This document shows positions 8,380-16,124 of a DNA stretch of 64,000 nucleotides, piece by piece. The notes beneath the pieces were generated by a model. The model saw only the letters and a list, made by a program, of their open reading frames with translations, searched no databases and had not been told where the DNA came from. The stretch spans positions 1 through 64,000 of the forward strand of contig JAJDUM010000097.1 of NCBI GenBank assembly GCA_022826645.1, in the 5' to 3' direction. Positions within the stretch are counted from its first letter, which is position 1. Every line of letters begins with the position of its first letter. The position numbers and the translations under genes are program-made. This stretch comes from Candidatus Poribacteria bacterium (lineage in GTDB: Bacteria > Poribacteria > WGA-4E > PCPOR2b).

Positions 8380-9768
8380 ATGTTTGAGAGTTTATCGGGC
8401 AAGTTGCAAGGCGTCCTCAAATCACTACGGGGACAAGGCAAACTAACCGAGAAGAACATATCTGATGCACTGCGCGAGGTCCGTCTCGCATTGCTTGAGG
8501 CGGATGTAGATTACAAGACCGTCCGCGAATTTATCAACGGTGTCAGGACAAGATCGGTCGGTCAGGAGGTACTCGGCAGCTTCACCTCAGATCTTCAGAT
8601 AGCAAAGGTTATCGGCGATGAGCTCGCAAAATTGATGGGGGAGGAAGCCGTACCTGTCTCCGTAGCGCCAAGTGGTCCGACAATCATTATGATGGTCGGT
8701 CTACAGGGCGGTGGGAAAACGACAGCCTCAGCCAAACTGGCACTAAGGTTCAAATCAGAGGGCAGAAATCCCCTCCTGGTCGCAGCAGACATCTACCGTC
8801 CGGCAGCGATTAAACAACTTCAGCTACTTGGAGAACAGATTGATGTGCCTGTGTTTTCGATGGGCACGGACATTTCCCCTGCTACCATCATTCAAGCGGC
8901 GGTTAAGCAGGCATTGAATCGCGGGAATAATTTCGTCATCATTGATACGGCAGGTCGACTACATGTTGATGAAGAGTTGATGGGGGAGTTAGAGGAGATT
9001 AAATCTGCCGTCAATCCGACTGAAATTCTACTTGTCGTTGATGCGATGACCGGTCAAGATGCGGTCAATGTCGCCCAGCATTTTAACGACAACTTGGACA
9101 TTGATGGCGTTATCCTGACCAAGCTGGATGGGGATGCGCGTGGCGGTGCAGCACTATCTATTCGCTCCGTAACGCAGAAACCGATCAAGTTTGTTGGCGT
9201 TGGCGAGAAGATTGATGCGACAACATTGGAGGAGTTTCATCCGGATCGGATGGCTTCTCGAATACTTGGGGAAGGTGACTTTGCGACCCTGCTTGAAAGG
9301 GCTGAATCTGTTTTTAGCCAAGATCAGGCGGATGAGCTAGAGCGCAAGCTGCTTGGGCAGGAGGGTTTGGATTTCAATGATCTGCTGATGCAGCTTGAAC
9401 AGATCAAGAATATGGGACCGTTGGACCAACTCGTTGAGATGATCCCCGGTGTCAATAAGCTCCCGATGAAAAACATGCAGGTTGACGAATCGCAGTTGAA
9501 GTACACCAAAGCGATGATTCAGTCAATGACACCGATGGAACGTCAGAATTCGCTGCTTCTTGATAGCAGTCGTCGGTTACGCATTGCAAAGGGGAGCGGT
9601 ACGACAGTCCGGCAAGTGAATCAGTTGGTTGATCAACTCAAATTCATGAACCGCATGATGAAGCAGCACTCTATGGCGGACATGTCACAACTTGGGAGCG
9701 GTGGTCCCGTTGCGATTAAAGGCAAGCCAAGGAAACGTAAAAAAAGAAAAAGGCGTAAATCACGCTAA
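8380..9768 (+). CDS. ffh: Signal recognition particle protein Ffh (SRP54)
   Basis: 462 residues, usual Ffh length. It has the N domain (1-95), the NG GTPase domain with P-loop GLQGGGKTT (107-115), DTAGR (189-193) and TKLD (247-250, the guanine-specifying motif), then GDARGGAALS. The Met-rich M domain (about 320-435) binds SRP RNA and signal peptides, followed by a very basic Lys/Arg C-terminal tail. It acts in co-translational targeting of membrane proteins. It is the first gene of an ffh-rpsP-khpA-ylqD-trmD-rplS-rnhB series like that of Bacillus, without ylxM. The promoter at 8251 and the ATG (AAAGG upstream) fit well. Confidence 0.97.
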   Translation: MFESLSGKLQGVLKSLRGQGKLTEKNISDALREVRLALLEADVDYKTVREFINGVRTRSVGQEVLGSFTSDLQIAKVIGDELAKLMGEEAVPVSVAPSGPTIIMMVGLQGGGKTTASAKLALRFKSEGRNPLLVAADIYRPAAIKQLQLLGEQIDVPVFSMGTDISPATIIQAAVKQALNRGNNFVIIDTAGRLHVDEELMGELEEIKSAVNPTEILLVVDAMTGQDAVNVAQHFNDNLDIDGVILTKLDGDARGGAALSIRSVTQKPIKFVGVGEKIDATTLEEFHPDRMASRILGEGDFATLLERAESVFSQDQADELERKLLGQEGLDFNDLLMQLEQIKNMGPLDQLVEMIPGVNKLPMKNMQVDESQLKYTKAMIQSMTPMERQNSLLLDSSRRLRIAKGSGTTVRQVNQLVDQLKFMNRMMKQHSMADMSQLGSGGPVAIKGKPRKRKKRKRRKSR

Positions 9769-9840
9769 GTTTAAGACACAGTTAATCTTAATTATTATCA
9801 CTATCCTTTGCTACAGTTTTGGCAATAACGACAGCCAGAA

Positions 9841-9909
9841 TTGAAACGTGAAAAACCCCTTCTTACCGCATGTAGGGTTTCATGTGGTGTGATGCGGCAC
9901 GTTTTTCAA
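9841..9909 (+). promoter_or_regulatory. Structured leader upstream of rpsP
   Basis: TTGAAACGTG (9841-9850) pairs with CACGTTTTTCAA (9898-9909, two T bulged). CCGCAT (9866-9871) pairs with ATGCGG (9892-9897), so the 3' arms are contiguous. An alternative pairing is AAACCCCT (near 9853) with AGGGTTT (near 9874). The short T-run in the 3' arm makes it partly terminator-like. It lies between ffh and rpsP. It could be a ribosomal-protein leader, an attenuator or an RNA processing site; no known family was recognised. Confidence 0.45.
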
Positions 9910-9960
9910 CTCGGTGGACATAGTGATAGAAAAAAGTTTTCACGAAATAGGAGGTAACAT

Positions 9961-10317
9961 TTGGCAGTACGAATTAGATTGCAGCGGCATGGAAAGAAAA
10001 GACGTCCCTTTTATCGGTTGGTGGCCGCTGACTCTCGAAGCCAAAGGGATGGACGTTTTATCGAACGGATTGGGCATTATGATCCAATGACCGATCCGGC
10101 AAACATCGTAATTGACGCGGAGAAGGCATTAAAATGGTTGAGAACCGGTGCGCAACCTTCTGACACTGCGAAGGACCTAATGTCAAAGGTCGGTGTTTGG
10201 GAAACATTTATAAACGAAAAACTGGGGCAGCCCAACCCAACGCCAGAAGAAGGGGCTTCCGAAGCAGCAGAGGAAGAATCTGCCTCCGCTGAAGAATCAA
10301 CAGAAGAAGCAACCTAG
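9961..10317 (+). CDS. rpsP: 30S ribosomal protein S16
   Basis: 118 residues starting at TTG, with a perfect AGGAGG at 9949-9954 six bases upstream. The S16 signature [26 protein letters not shown] is spread over residues 1-26, followed by [10 protein letters not shown]. After about residue 85 comes an acidic Glu/Ala/Ser-rich tail, a common variable extension. It belongs to the small ribosomal subunit and is co-transcribed with khpA. Confidence 0.97.
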   Translation: MAVRIRLQRHGKKRRPFYRLVAADSRSQRDGRFIERIGHYDPMTDPANIVIDAEKALKWLRTGAQPSDTAKDLMSKVGVWETFINEKLGQPNPTPEEGASEAAEEESASAEESTEEAT

Positions 10318-10344
10318 CGAAAATCGTGTTTCTGGGGGAATCTC

Positions 10345-10584
10345 ATGCTCAAAGAGTTGATTGAATATCTCGCAAAATCGCTCGTTGATAATCCTGATCA
10401 GGTCAGTGTCAATGAAGTTGAAGGTAACACTGTGACTATTCTTGAACTGAGCGTTGTCCCTGAAGATTTAGGGAAGGTCATTGGGAAACAGGGGCGCACT
10501 GCCAAGGCGATGCGATCTCTGCTGCTTGCTGCGGGAGTCAAGGCGCGTAAAAAGGCAATACTTGAGATTGTCGAACAACGTTAA
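10345..10584 (+). CDS. khpA: KH-domain RNA-binding protein KhpA
   Basis: 79 residues, a single KH domain of the KhpA (YlqC/UPF0109) family. The N-terminus MLKELIEYLAKSLVDNPDQV is typical, and the GxxG loop reads VIGKQGRTAKAMR. In other bacteria it binds RNA, often with KhpB, and affects cell division and elongation. It starts 27 bases after rpsP in the position seen in Bacillus. Confidence 0.93.
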   Translation: MLKELIEYLAKSLVDNPDQVSVNEVEGNTVTILELSVVPEDLGKVIGKQGRTAKAMRSLLLAAGVKARKKAILEIVEQR

Positions 10585-10628
10585 GTGGGAAAGTTAGTAT
10601 TTTCAAGCCTACCGACTCACTATGACGA

Positions 10629-11051
10629 ATGAGTGAAGGAGATATGGCAGTTATTGTCAAAAGACCCGTTATTTTAAAAAATATCGTGACCCCTGCTTTC
10701 AAGGAGCAACTTACGACGGAGTTAGAGCACACGATTCGCCAGATTGAAACATGGCTGCAACAGGAAGAATTCCAAAGCCGCCGTTTGATTGCGGAGGCTC
10801 AAAAGCGAGATCCACGTCATGTCAATCAGCTGCGCGACGAGATTCACCAAGAACGCGAGAAACAGGAGCAGGTGAAAAGTAATCTCAGCCAGAAGTTGGC
10901 GCAGGTCAAGGAACTTGAGATCGATACCCTTTTTACCAGTGGAACGTATGATGCGCCTGTCAAAATTGAGGTTGGGGATGACATCCGTGCCAAACTATCT
11001 CAGGCAGAAATTATTGTCAAAGATGGAATTGTTGTCCAGGTCATTGAATGA
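10629..11051 (+). CDS. ylqD: YlqD family coiled-coil protein
   Basis: 140 residues. Residues about 25-105 form a long Gln/Glu-rich coiled coil. The C-terminal part ([28 protein letters not shown]) is a small beta domain as in YlqD, known from Firmicutes and cyanobacteria, function unknown. Gene position between khpA and trmD matches Bacillus. An alternative start is the ATG at 10644, but its AAGGAG is only 2 bases upstream. Its stop overlaps the trmD start by four bases (ATGA), so translation is probably coupled. rimM, which normally lies next, is absent. Confidence 0.8.
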   Translation: MSEGDMAVIVKRPVILKNIVTPAFKEQLTTELEHTIRQIETWLQQEEFQSRRLIAEAQKRDPRHVNQLRDEIHQEREKQEQVKSNLSQKLAQVKELEIDTLFTSGTYDAPVKIEVGDDIRAKLSQAEIIVKDGIVVQVIE

Positions 11052-11767
11052 GAATCGACATCATCACCATTTTTCCAGAGGTCATCCTGCCGGTTCTGCA
11101 AGCGGGTATTTTGAAGCGCGCGCAAGCCAGGGACCTATTGACAGTCACCGTTCATAACCTGCGCGATTTTACGACGGACCGCCATCAAACGGTTGACGAC
11201 TACCCTTACGGGGGCGGCGCAGGCATGATTCTGAAACCGGAGCCGCTTTTCGCCGCGATCAAAACACTGGAGCCAGAATCAACAGCGCGTATCATTTACC
11301 TGACCCCACAAGGAACGCCCTTTAGCCAGTCATTGGCTGAAGCCTTCTCCCTTGAATCGCACCTAATCTTGATCTGTGGGCGCTACAAAGGAATTGATGA
11401 GCGAGTCCGCATGAAGTTGGTTACAGACGAGATTTCGATAGGTGATTATGTCCTTAGTGGGGGAGAGATTCCGGCGTTGGCTTTGGTTGATGCGATTGGA
11501 CGAGTTTTACCGCGTGCGTTAGGGAATTACGAATCGGCGCAAGAGGATTCATTCAGCCAGGGCTTACTGGATTGCCCACATTACACACGCCCCGCTGAGT
11601 TTGAGGGAATGCAAGTTCCCGACATCCTGTTGAGCGGACACCATGATAACATTACGCGTTGGCAACATGAACAGTCTCTCAAGCGAACTGCCGAACGCCG
11701 TCCAGAGTTGCTGAAAGACATGGAGCTTTCGGCTGAGGATGTTGCCTACCTGAAGAATAACAAGTAA
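11048..11767 (+). CDS. trmD: tRNA (guanine37-N1)-methyltransferase TrmD
   Basis: 239 residues, a full SPOUT methyltransferase with trefoil knot. Visible motifs are [52 protein letters not shown] and the C-terminal [14 protein letters not shown] then LLSGHHDNI-x-x-W. It methylates G37 of tRNAs reading CNN codons and prevents +1 frameshifting. It overlaps ylqD by four bases. Confidence 0.97.
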   Translation: MRIDIITIFPEVILPVLQAGILKRAQARDLLTVTVHNLRDFTTDRHQTVDDYPYGGGAGMILKPEPLFAAIKTLEPESTARIIYLTPQGTPFSQSLAEAFSLESHLILICGRYKGIDERVRMKLVTDEISIGDYVLSGGEIPALALVDAIGRVLPRALGNYESAQEDSFSQGLLDCPHYTRPAEFEGMQVPDILLSGHHDNITRWQHEQSLKRTAERRPELLKDMELSAEDVAYLKNNK

Positions 11768-11772
11768 CGAGT

Positions 11773-11815
11773 AATACGTAAGCAGATGGTGCCCTTACGC
11801 ATTATTTCTTTTTTT
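11773..11815 (+). terminator. Terminator-like hairpin between trmD and rplS
   Basis: AATACGTAAG (11773-11782) faces CTTACGCATT (11794-11803) with one mismatch and an 11-base loop, followed by a T-rich run (11804-11815, ATTTCTTTTTTT). It looks like a Rho-independent terminator or attenuator placed inside the operon just before rplS. Confidence 0.55.
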
Positions 11816-11846
11816 ATACGTATTATGCCCAAGGAGGAACCAAGCA

Positions 11847-12200
11847 ATGAATCTTATTGAATCTGTAGAGAGCGAACATACGAAAAGCGATCTTCCTAAT
11901 TTTGGCCCCGGCGATCTCGTGCGGGTTAACACCCGTATCCGAGAGGGCTCAAAAGAACGTATCCAGGCTTATGAAGGCACGGTCATTCGGCGGTCCAATG
12001 GTGGCTTGAGTGAAACGTTTACCGTCCGTCGTGTTGCTTATGGCGAAGGGAGCGAAAGAACCTTTCCCGCACATTCACCGAATATCGAGAGTATCCAGAT
12101 TATTCGATATGGCTCCATCCGTCGAGCAAAGCTGTACTACCTACGAGACCGAACTGGAAAAGGTATACGAATCCGTGAAAGGCGGCAAGATAACGCGTAG
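11847..12200 (+). CDS. rplS: 50S ribosomal protein L19
   Basis: 117 residues with the L19 core: [21 protein letters not shown], then [21 protein letters not shown] and [18 protein letters not shown] stands 9-10 bases before the ATG at 11847. It lies at the interface of the two ribosomal subunits. The 3' end overlaps rnhB in another frame. Confidence 0.97.
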   Translation: MNLIESVESEHTKSDLPNFGPGDLVRVNTRIREGSKERIQAYEGTVIRRSNGGLSETFTVRRVAYGEGSERTFPAHSPNIESIQIIRYGSIRRAKLYYLRDRTGKGIRIRERRQDNA

Positions 12201-12846
12201 AGAAAACTCTCCAACAGAGATACAACAGTTTGAACAAACCCTACGACAGCAGGGCTATCGGCGTATCGCAGGAATTGATGAAGCTGGGCGAGGTGCATTA
12301 GCCGGTCCTGTTGTCGCAGCAGCTGTTATTCTTCCCGTCGACTGTCAGCTCTCAGGGGTGACAGATTCAAAACAGTTGACACCCAAAAAGCGGGAGAAAT
12401 TGTTCGACGAGATCCACCACGCTGCTATAGCAGTTGGTGTTGGTCGTATTAACAATCAGAAGATTGATCAGATCAATATCCTTCGAGCCACAATGGAGGC
12501 GATGGCTCAAGCTATTACGGAAATCACGCCTTCCCCAGATTACGTGCTTGTGGATGGCACACACCTTCCTGAAATTCCTCTACCCCGATCGCATCGGGAT
12601 TCAGAGCAACCCGCCAAAGCAATTCCCAAGGGGGATACCCTCATCCAGTCTATTGCTGCTGCCTCAATTATCGCGAAAGTCACACGAGATCGTCTGATGG
12701 TTGAATTTGATGAAACCTATCCGGGATATAGCTTCCGGATCCATAAAGGATACGGCACACTTCTACATCGTCAGGCAATTGCCCAACTCGGTCCCTGCCC
12801 TATCCATCGGCATAGTTTTAAACTTCAGTCAGTTACCCCACCCTGA
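12175..12846 (+). CDS. rnhB: Ribonuclease HII
   Basis: Removes ribonucleotides and RNA of RNA-DNA hybrids. Motifs: [19 protein letters not shown] (first two catalytic acids), [10 protein letters not shown], a D in DYVLVDG, and [15 protein letters not shown] then [14 protein letters not shown]. The frame is open from 12010, but the conserved region starts near 12262. GTG at 12175, with AAGG about 11 bases upstream, is my choice; ATG at 12109 is possible. Either overlaps rplS. The last codons (LQSVTPP) run into the palindrome of an IS200/IS605-like end, so the C-terminus may have been altered by that insertion. Confidence 0.9.
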   Translation: MKGGKITRRENSPTEIQQFEQTLRQQGYRRIAGIDEAGRGALAGPVVAAAVILPVDCQLSGVTDSKQLTPKKREKLFDEIHHAAIAVGVGRINNQKIDQINILRATMEAMAQAITEITPSPDYVLVDGTHLPEIPLPRSHRDSEQPAKAIPKGDTLIQSIAAASIIAKVTRDRLMVEFDETYPGYSFRIHKGYGTLLHRQAIAQLGPCPIHRHSFKLQSVTPP

Positions 12847-13073
12847 AGGGTTGGGGCTTGTTTGAAGCCTCCGTCCCTTGGGATTTATTGGGTTTCGCGC
12901 TTCCTTCCCTTTCGGGTTTTTCGGGGGTGTTCGTTACCACCGCACCTTCACGCAGGGCTACAGCAGCCCTTCAACAATAGTATAGCATTCCGAGTAATGT
13001 TATACAACAAAAAAAGGAGCGGGATTTCCTCCCCACTCTCAAGAGATGGGGGCTCCATCCCGAAGATTTAGAT
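12836..13073 (+). mobile_element. IS200/IS605-type end (MITE-like, possible omega-RNA scaffold)
   Basis: A hairpin CCCCACCCT-GA-AGGG-T-TGGGG stands at 12836-12856. About 160 bases later there is a nested hairpin at 13020-13062: CGGGAT...ATCCCG outside, CCCCA...TGGGG inside, followed by GAAGATTTAGATGA. Both are like the sequences found 3' of tnpB in IS200/IS605 elements, where they form the right end and the guide-RNA scaffold. No tnpA or tnpB remains. The element separates rnhB from yraN and lends bases to both. Recognition is by eye; a covariance search is needed. Confidence 0.5.
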
Positions 13074-13076
13074 GAA

Positions 13077-13457
13077 ATGAGCGACTCCAGAATTAAGGTG
13101 GGAAGGATCGGTGAAGCCCTTGCCATCGAGCACTTCAAAGCGCAAGGATATGAAATTCGTGCGCAGAACTATCGTACGCGCTCAGGTGAGATTGATCTGA
13201 TCGTCCAGCGCGAAAAACGGACTGTGTTCGTCGAAGTCAAGACACGGCGGAACAGCAAGTTTGGTCTGCCACAGGCAGCCGTTACCCCTGCCAAACAGAA
13301 ACAGATCTCTAAGGTTGCGTTACATTACTTGCAAACGCAGAACCTCCTTGATGTCCCCTGCCAATTCGACGTTGTTGCAGTTGTTCTGTCGTGGAAATTT
13401 GAACTCATCAAACTGCATCACATCGAGAATGCGTTTGAGTTCCGTGCCGAAGAGTGA
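13077..13457 (+). CDS. yraN: YraN/UPF0102 family endonuclease-like protein
   Basis: 126 residues. The family pattern G-x-x-G-E-x-x-A-x-x-x-L near the N-terminus is present (GRIGEALAIEHFKAQGYEI), then NYRTRSGEIDLIV and VFVEVKTRRNSKFG. The E-D-ExK layout is that of the restriction-endonuclease-like fold. Function is not settled in any organism, although it often follows rnhB. No good ribosome-binding site precedes the ATG, because the upstream DNA belongs to the IS200/IS605-like end. Confidence 0.92.
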   Translation: MSDSRIKVGRIGEALAIEHFKAQGYEIRAQNYRTRSGEIDLIVQREKRTVFVEVKTRRNSKFGLPQAAVTPAKQKQISKVALHYLQTQNLLDVPCQFDVVAVVLSWKFELIKLHHIENAFEFRAEE

Positions 13458-13844
13458 CGAACATCCGCACAGTTGCGCCGGTGGTATCGTATCCTAAACG
13501 GCAGAATCCCTTCCTTTTTTTCCTCAATTATAATCCATTGATAATTCCATAAGGTTTCGGTTTTTGCCGAAAGCCCTGATTCTGAATTTGGACATGTCAA
13601 CTATGTGAGACCTGTCCGTGAGTTTTTATGTTTTTTCCCTTAATTTACTGCGAAGTTCAATATCACGTCTTCTTAGTTAAGGGGATTTTGCGTTTTGATC
13701 AGGCTGTTGGTGATTGGGAGGTATTACAGGAGAGAGTGGCTTCTGAATGATTGATCGTGGTAGGAATGAACTTCGTCAAAGCGAGGAGATAGGGGGCATC
13801 TCCGGGGCAAGTTATTGGCAATTGAATTGTCGATTAACGTTGTG
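13458..13844. other. Gene-free stretch before the SWIM cassette
   Basis: About 390 bases without a plausible gene. Near 13548-13577 TTTCGG and CCGAAA surround TTTTTG and form a small hairpin (TTTCGGTTTTTGCCGAAA). The rest is A+T rich. Nothing else recognised. Confidence 0.4.
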
Positions 13845-13878
13845 TTTTCACTTGACAAAACTTTTCACTTGACAAAAC
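13845..13878 (+). repeat. Perfect 17-base tandem duplication containing TTGACA
   Basis: TTTTCACTTGACAAAAC occurs at 13845-13861 and again at 13862-13878 with no gap. Each copy carries a consensus -35 hexamer, so this looks like a duplicated promoter or operator element. Confidence 0.9.
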
Positions 13879-13898
13879 GAAAGGTTGTATAGTATCAT
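13869..13898 (+). promoter_or_regulatory. Promoter of the SWIM zinc-finger gene
   Basis: TTGACA at 13869-13874, 18-base spacer, TATCAT at 13893-13898. The -35 lies in the second copy of the tandem duplication. The transcript would begin just before the large palindrome at 13914. Confidence 0.65.
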
Positions 13899-13913
13899 TA
13901 TGATAGTTAAAGA

Positions 13914-13971
13914 ATCGGTGAAAGCAGTGATAAGCATTCGCGGTGCTTATCACCGCTGCAATTTCACCGAT
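13914..13971 (+). promoter_or_regulatory. Long 5'-leader palindrome
   Basis: ATCGGTGAAA-GCAGTGATAAGCA faces TGCTTATCAC-C-GCTGC-A-ATTTCACCGAT around a loop of about seven bases (TTCGCGG). Nearly every base of a 22-24 pair stem is matched. It would form a very stable RNA hairpin or a protein-binding site in the leader of the next gene. Confidence 0.75.
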
Positions 13972-13986
13972 ATAGATGTATGGCTA

Positions 13987-14025
13987 ATTATCCCGGAAGG
14001 GATAATGTATCCTTAGGAAAGGATA
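13987..14025 (+). promoter_or_regulatory. Two further leader palindromes, the second covering the ribosome-binding site
   Basis: ATTATCCC-GGAA-GGGATAAT is at 13987-14006 and TATCCTT-AGGA-AAGGATA at 14008-14025. The second includes AGGAAAGG (14015-14022), the best ribosome-binding site for the ATG at 14031. Folding could hide the site. Because TATCC and GGATA also recur between the two, alternative pairings are possible. Confidence 0.6.
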
Positions 14026-14030
14026 TTGTT

Positions 14031-14378
14031 ATGAATAATAACATGAGAAGGCCTCCTAAGTCAAGCGACGTTGCTCCTACCGGTGTTTACGATGTAGACG
14101 AACTTCGCACCCAATGCCGAGCAATCGACATTAGCCCGCAACGCTCAAACATGCGTCGCGTCCGTCAAGCGCTTGACCTCTTAAATCATGGAAGCGTCGC
14201 GTTCGATCACAGGGACCGGACCAACGAATTCTACTGGGTGGATTCCCAGACCCATCCCGATACGGTTTACCGTGTCCGCAAAAATGGACGGCTCGAGTGC
14301 AACTGCTCTGACGCTTCCCAAGGTAATCAGTGCAAGCACCAGATAGCAGTCCTCCTCTTTAATAAACAATTCAAATAG
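14031..14378 (+). CDS. SWIM zinc-finger domain protein
   Basis: 115 residues from ATG 14031, chosen for AGGAAAGG 8 bases upstream. The frame is open from 13980, but that start lies inside the leader palindromes. The C-terminal third has the SWIM motif C-x-C-x8-C-x-H (CNCSDASQGNQCKH), and just before it YRVRKNGRLE, the usual context. SWIM domains bind DNA or proteins and are found with helicases, transposases and recombination factors. The middle (residues about 25-60) is Arg-rich and helical. This is a stand-alone small SWIM protein with no known name. It is followed by a helix-turn-helix gene. Confidence 0.75.
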   Translation: MNNNMRRPPKSSDVAPTGVYDVDELRTQCRAIDISPQRSNMRRVRQALDLLNHGSVAFDHRDRTNEFYWVDSQTHPDTVYRVRKNGRLECNCSDASQGNQCKHQIAVLLFNKQFK

Positions 14379-14385
14379 TCCAGCC

Positions 14386-14431
14386 GCCGGCGAGTGGATT
14401 AATAGTCACAGCGAACAATCTACTCGCTGGC
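14386..14431 (+). repeat. Imperfect inverted repeat after the SWIM gene
   Basis: GCCGGCGAGTGGATT (14386-14400) and AATCTACTCGCTGGC (14417-14431) are inverted with 13 of 15 bases matching and a 16-base loop. There is no T-run. It lies between the SWIM gene and the HTH gene, so it may be a processing site or an operator. Confidence 0.6.
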
Positions 14432-14519
14432 ATCACTCAATCCGCGACAGGAACTGTATGGCAACACCAATTGACGACAGTTCTAACGAAGCGTGTCAAA
14501 TGTACAAGGAGACAACTGA

Positions 14520-15209
14520 ATGAGATTTCCCCATAGTGGGACGAAATCCACCGGAAACAAGGAACCTGAGCAAGTTATAAGCCCCTCCCGCAGAATAACA
14601 AGACCCACCAGAGACGAGAAGCACGAACAGGTCAAGAGGGCAGCGTTTATATTTGCGCGGTTGACCAGAGATGCCGACGCAATCGCTAAAGCCCTTGAGG
14701 TGAATCCCCGAACAGTATATCGGATGATAGAGCGCCCTGACTTCAACGCGGAACTGGAGGCACTGGGCTACGATGGACCGCGTAATTTTCGAACCAAACC
14801 CGCACGACGGCCTCACCCTAACTACGAACGGGCAGAGGAGCTATGGAACTCACTATCGCATCTGCCGAGATCGAGGCGCGGCAAAATTATCGCGGAAGAG
14901 TTGGATATCCCTATCGATAGGGTCTGGAACTGGATGCGGAAATGGAAAGAAACGCCTAAGATGCAGGTTGTGGAGATCCAACGGATTATCGACGTTACTA
15001 AGAACAATCCCCAGAACATGGTGATCGGTCTAAAACGCCAAACGCTTATCTTAGGTCATGAAAGCCGAGTAGAGGATATCCGGATTGATGCCATCGAAAC
15101 GAATGCGTTGGGAGACCCGGTTGGAACAGTGAGGGTCGGGGACCGAAACATGCCGGTTATTTACGATTCCAACAAGGGCGTCTGGCGAGAAAGGAAACAG
15201 TTAGCCTAA
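14520..15209 (+). CDS. Helix-turn-helix protein of unknown family
   Basis: 229 residues, AAGGAG upstream. Residues about 35-85 form a first HTH (IAKALEVNPRTVYRMIERPDF is the core, split over two helices). Residues about 100-140 look like a second (SRRGKIIAEELDIPIDRVWNWMRKW). Residues 1-35 are basic and disordered. The last 60 residues (from about 165) form a beta-rich domain with no match I know. No transmembrane or enzyme motif. The two HTHs recall phage terminase small subunits or resolvase-type DNA binders, but this is a weak resemblance. With the SWIM gene it forms a compact DNA-binding pair set apart from the housekeeping genes on the left. Confidence 0.65.
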   Translation: MRFPHSGTKSTGNKEPEQVISPSRRITRPTRDEKHEQVKRAAFIFARLTRDADAIAKALEVNPRTVYRMIERPDFNAELEALGYDGPRNFRTKPARRPHPNYERAEELWNSLSHLPRSRRGKIIAEELDIPIDRVWNWMRKWKETPKMQVVEIQRIIDVTKNNPQNMVIGLKRQTLILGHESRVEDIRIDAIETNALGDPVGTVRVGDRNMPVIYDSNKGVWRERKQLA

Positions 15210-15227
15210 AAAGCACTACACCCGTGC

Positions 15228-16082
15228 TCAGACTAAACCAGATAGCATATTTCGGAGATACACAGCATCCTCTTTCGCCCACTGCTCCAGATTCGGTGGC
15301 GTAGTTTCCGCATATCCCACCTGACGAATGATCGATTCATCAAAGCGATACTCCGTATGCACCGTTAGGGGACCATCAAAACCGCTTTTGCACAGGAGTC
15401 CCAGATAACGCCTCCAATCGACGCCCCCATCTCCCAGCTTTACAAAACAGGGAACATAAGGAGGAGTTTGATCGGGCTGTGAGAGGTAGAGGGCATCTTT
15501 GATTCCGACAACGGACAGATAATCCCCGATCATTGCCAGACCCATCGCCCAATCCTCGCCATCAAGTAGGAGATGTCCGGGATCCGGATAGGCGCCGATG
15601 TGCTGTGGATCGAAACCTCTAATGAGGTGCATCAGCCCTGCACAGTTTGAGCCGACACAGGAACCGCTGTGAATCTGGTAGCAGGTTTGTACCCCATATT
15701 TTTCGCTAAACGCACGAAACCCTTCAAGCTCCCTGCGCGCAGCATCAATCACCTGCCAATAATCGTCCCCTTCCTTAAACCGCCAGAACCCAATTTTGAG
15801 GCGTGATATGCCCGCTTCCGCACACGCAACATATAGCCCCTCTATCTCCGGTGCATTCGGATCTGTTATATCCGTCGCCGCTGTCGCCAACGGACAAGTG
15901 AGGTTTTGCTCCTGCCAAACCTTCATCGCTTTAGGAAGTGCTTCAACGACGTTATCGACGTGGATCGGGTGTCCCGGACGGACGCAAATGTCCACCCCGT
16001 CGTAGCCGAGTTCAATGGCTTTCTCGCCAAGTTGTTCGACAGATAGTTCTGTAAAGAATTTAGAATTGAGTACGATTTCCAT
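15228..16082 (-). CDS. Sugar phosphate isomerase/epimerase-like TIM barrel
   Basis: 284 residues of the AP-endonuclease-2/xylose-isomerase-like family. The start is typical: VEQLGEKAIELGYDGVDICV then PGHPI. Metal-site candidates are E at FKEGDDYW, H in HSGSCVGSN, D in YPDPGHLLLDGEDW, H in LTVHTEYRF. Family members epimerise or isomerise keto-sugars or inositols. GGAGGA precedes the ATG. It follows the TIM-barrel glycosidase-like gene on the same strand with 42 bases between, so they may be co-transcribed. The exact substrate is unknown. Confidence 0.85.
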   Translation of the reverse strand: MEIVLNSKFFTELSVEQLGEKAIELGYDGVDICVRPGHPIHVDNVVEALPKAMKVWQEQNLTCPLATAATDITDPNAPEIEGLYVACAEAGISRLKIGFWRFKEGDDYWQVIDAARRELEGFRAFSEKYGVQTCYQIHSGSCVGSNCAGLMHLIRGFDPQHIGAYPDPGHLLLDGEDWAMGLAMIGDYLSVVGIKDALYLSQPDQTPPYVPCFVKLGDGGVDWRRYLGLLCKSGFDGPLTVHTEYRFDESIIRQVGYAETTPPNLEQWAKEDAVYLRNMLSGLV

Positions 16083-16124
16083 TTATTGTTCCTCCCAGCG
16101 GAGTAGTTTATGATATATGGCAAT

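Noticed and set aside
12862-13071. Open frame of 69 codons between rnhB and yraN
   Set aside because: It lies wholly inside the IS200/IS605-like end, has no ribosome-binding site and no protein-like composition.
13845-14431. CRISPR array or attachment site around the SWIM gene
   Set aside because: Only one 17-base tandem pair and unrelated palindromes; no regular spacers, no integrase and no tRNA gene nearby.
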